DNA of 5,036 bases from Alphaproteobacteria bacterium (lineage in GTDB: Bacteria > Pseudomonadota > Alphaproteobacteria > Micropepsales > Micropepsaceae). Of the stretch, positions 3,207 through 5,036 are shown one piece after another. The DNA lies in assembly GCA_003131925.1 (NCBI GenBank), contig PKWC01000054.1:1-5036 (forward strand), given 5' to 3'. The notes under the pieces were generated by a model that was not told where the DNA came from, did no database searches, and saw only the letters and a list, made by a program, of their open reading frames with translations. The translations under genes were made by a program, and so were the position numbers. The first letter of the stretch is position 1. Each line of letters opens with the position of its first letter.

Positions 3207-5015
3207 ATGACGAAGGAAACACGAGGCGAGCCAGAGGCGTGGCCAACCGGGCTGACGCGAAATTCCCCCTGTCCGTGCGGAAGCGGAGAGCGATACAAGC
3301 GGTGCTGTGGTGCTCGTACCGGGCCACCGAAGGCGCCGGGCGCGAATGGATCGCCATCGGATCCGCAAGCTGCGCAAAAGCAATGTCAACGCGGCCTTCA
3401 ATTGCTGCAGTCCGGCCGGCCGTCGGCGGCAATCCCGATCCTGCACGAGGCGATCCGGCTGGACGCCAGACATTTCGACGCCCACCAGGCGCTCGGTGCG
3501 GCGTTGATGCAAAGCGGACGGTTCGCCGACGCAAGCCAGATTTTGTTGCGGGCGCTGGCGTTACGACCCGACTCCGCAGCGGCGTGGCGGCAAGTGGGCG
3601 CTTCGTACGACCGTCAAAATCTGCACCAACCCGCGATCGAAGCCTATCGAAGAGCGGTAGAGCTGGCGCCGAAACTGGGCAATGTGCTCTGCCGCCTGGG
3701 CGAACTCTACACCATGTACAGCAGAATGGACGAAGCGAGCGATTGCTACGAACGCGCCGCCGATATCGATCCGGATACCACGAAAGCGCGCCTGCTCCGC
3801 TCCGACGCCCGGATGCTGCAGGGCGACATTTCCGATGCCGAACGATGGGCTCGCGAGGCGGTCGCTCTCGAGCCTGCGAGCAACCCCGCGCACGGCACTC
3901 TTGCCGGTCTCCTCTACGCCCAGGGCCGTTTTGAAGAGGCGGCGATGTCGTTTGAAGCCGCTCTGCGGCTCGATCCGAAAGCCGCCCGATGCTGGCACGG
4001 GCTTGCGGATTGCCGGAAGTTTTCCGAATCCGACAATTCCATTCTCGACCGCATGCGCGTGGTATTGCAGCGCGACGATCTCAACGACGCCGAGCGAATG
4101 ACCATGCACTTTGCCGTGGGCAAGGTCTACGACGATTGCGGGGACTATGCCCACGCCATGGAACATTTCGACGCCGCCAACACGCTGCGGGCGCGAGACC
4201 TCAAATTCGATCGGGCCAACTTTGAAGCCATGGTCGACTGGACCATTCGGCGGTATACGCGTGAGTTCATCGAGTCCAGCGCTGCGTCCGGAACACTGGA
4301 TCCAAAACCGCTTTTCATTGTTGGCATGTACCGCTCGGGAACCACCCTGGTGGAGCAGATTGTCTCCAGCCATCCCGATATTGCCGCAGGCGGCGAACTG
4401 ACGGTGTGGACGCCGACGGATATCGAGATTGACGCGGCCACCGGCAAATTCGATCCGGATCGTACGCAGTCCGCGATTGCGAAATATCTGGCCGTGCTGC
4501 AAAAAATTGCGCCGTCCGCGACGCGTGTCACCGACAAGCTGCCATTCAATCTGTTCCGTCTCGGAGCGATCCATTCGCTGATGCCGAATGCGCGGATCAT
4601 CCATTGCCAACGCGATCCGATCGACACCTGTCTGTCGATCTATTCGAACCCCTTCAAGAGCCGGGTGAGCTTTGCGGCCAGAAAAGGCGACCTGGCATTC
4701 AGCTATCGACAGTACCTCCGCATGATGGAGCACTGGCGGAAGGTGTTGCCGGCCGACATTTTCCTGGAAGTGCAATACGAGCGGCTGATTGCAGACCGCG
4801 AAGCGGAGACCAGACGCCTGATTGCATTTACCGGTCTTGACTGGAACGAGTGCTGCCTGCGGCCCGAGCTGAACAAACGCTCGATAAACACTGCGAGCGC
4901 CCGGCAAGCGCGCCAACCGGTATACGCGACGTCGGTGCAGCGCTGGCGGCGCTACGAGCCGTGGATCGGGGAATTGCGCCAATTGCTTTCACCTCAGGCG
5001 CGCAACGGAATGTAA
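3207..5015 (+). CDS. SEC-C / TPR / sulfotransferase fusion protein
   Basis: The 602-aa protein has three parts. Residues 18-35 (RNSPCPCGSGERYKRCCG) are a SEC-C zinc motif with Cys22, Cys24, Cys33 and Cys34, like that at the SecA C-terminus. Residues about 57-330 hold roughly six or seven TPR repeats, for example ALGAALMQSGRFADASQILLRALALRPDS (in 95-123), likely for partner binding. From about 367 comes a sulfotransferase domain of the Sulfotransfer_3 type. It has the 5'-phosphosulfate loop LFIVGMYRSGTTLVEQ (369-384), GELTVW with Glu397, TDKLP with Lys444, and the 3'-phosphate block HCQRDPIDTCLSIYSN (466-481) with Arg469 and Ser477. The key PAPS-binding residues are present, so activity is likely: transfer of sulfate from PAPS to a protein or glycan acceptor. 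No signal peptide is seen, so it is cytoplasmic. The ATG at 3207 lacks a good ribosome site, but an in-frame stop lies at 3135 and no better start is seen. No PAPS-synthesis or glycan genes flank it, so the substrate is unknown. Confidence 0.92.
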   Translation: MTKETRGEPEAWPTGLTRNSPCPCGSGERYKRCCGARTGPPKAPGANGSPSDPQAAQKQCQRGLQLLQSGRPSAAIPILHEAIRLDARHFDAHQALGAALMQSGRFADASQILLRALALRPDSAAAWRQVGASYDRQNLHQPAIEAYRRAVELAPKLGNVLCRLGELYTMYSRMDEASDCYERAADIDPDTTKARLLRSDARMLQGDISDAERWAREAVALEPASNPAHGTLAGLLYAQGRFEEAAMSFEAALRLDPKAARCWHGLADCRKFSESDNSILDRMRVVLQRDDLNDAERMTMHFAVGKVYDDCGDYAHAMEHFDAANTLRARDLKFDRANFEAMVDWTIRRYTREFIESSAASGTLDPKPLFIVGMYRSGTTLVEQIVSSHPDIAAGGELTVWTPTDIEIDAATGKFDPDRTQSAIAKYLAVLQKIAPSATRVTDKLPFNLFRLGAIHSLMPNARIIHCQRDPIDTCLSIYSNPFKSRVSFAARKGDLAFSYRQYLRMMEHWRKVLPADIFLEVQYERLIADREAETRRLIAFTGLDWNECCLRPELNKRSINTASARQARQPVYATSVQRWRRYEPWIGELRQLLSPQARNGM

Positions 5016-5036
5016 TACCAACCTGCGGTGACGATC

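Noticed and set aside
3561..4982. 473-aa open frame on the minus strand opposite the sulfotransferase gene
   Set aside because: It is a shadow of a GC-rich gene. It lacks any domain, while the plus frame has SEC-C, TPR and intact PAPS-binding motifs.

Overview
The window looks like chromosomal DNA from a GC-rich alphaproteobacterium. The strongest evidence is a convincing MipZ division-plane ATPase, a protein essentially confined to Alphaproteobacteria. The start of a Flp-type (type IVb) pilin lies nearby, and a small protein of a rhizobial-looking hypothetical family is also present. A Hyphomicrobiales-like host is plausible, but I cannot place it more precisely from sequence alone. No rRNA, tRNA, CRISPR array, transposase, integrase or phage gene is visible.

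Left part (1-1336, minus strand): the first 23 codons of a Flp pilin run off the left edge. Next comes a 384-bp gene-free stretch with an AT-rich block, two GTTAA-type direct repeats 21 bp apart and a perfect 8-bp-arm inverted repeat. Then comes mipZ, whose likely start is the GTG at 1294 and not the longer GTG at 1336. The mipZ upstream region (1295-1583) holds two GC-rich hairpins and separates it from the plus-strand genes.

Middle part (1515-2506, plus strand): two tandem paralogous genes encode small secreted proteins of 144 and 134 aa. Each has a Sec signal peptide, two cysteines (one the very last residue) and a shared motif, TDDGSxGWPHSG. Each also carries its own copy of an almost identical 66-bp upstream block. 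That block contains an ECF-sigma-like promoter (GGAATAA and CGTC, 22 bp start to start) and a strong AGGGAGGA ribosome binding site. The pair therefore looks like a duplicated, stress-inducible envelope or secreted system of unknown function, and it is the most novel part of the window.

Right part (2507-5036): a palindrome-rich spacer leads to a 63-aa conserved-type hypothetical gene on plus. A 53-aa minus-strand gene converges on it and overlaps it by 44 bp. The last gene, on plus, encodes a 602-aa protein combining an N-terminal SEC-C zinc motif, a TPR array and a C-terminal PAPS-dependent sulfotransferase domain.

The genes do not form one operon. Cell-division placement (mipZ), surface pilus (flp), secreted proteins and sulfation are separate units with their own control regions.
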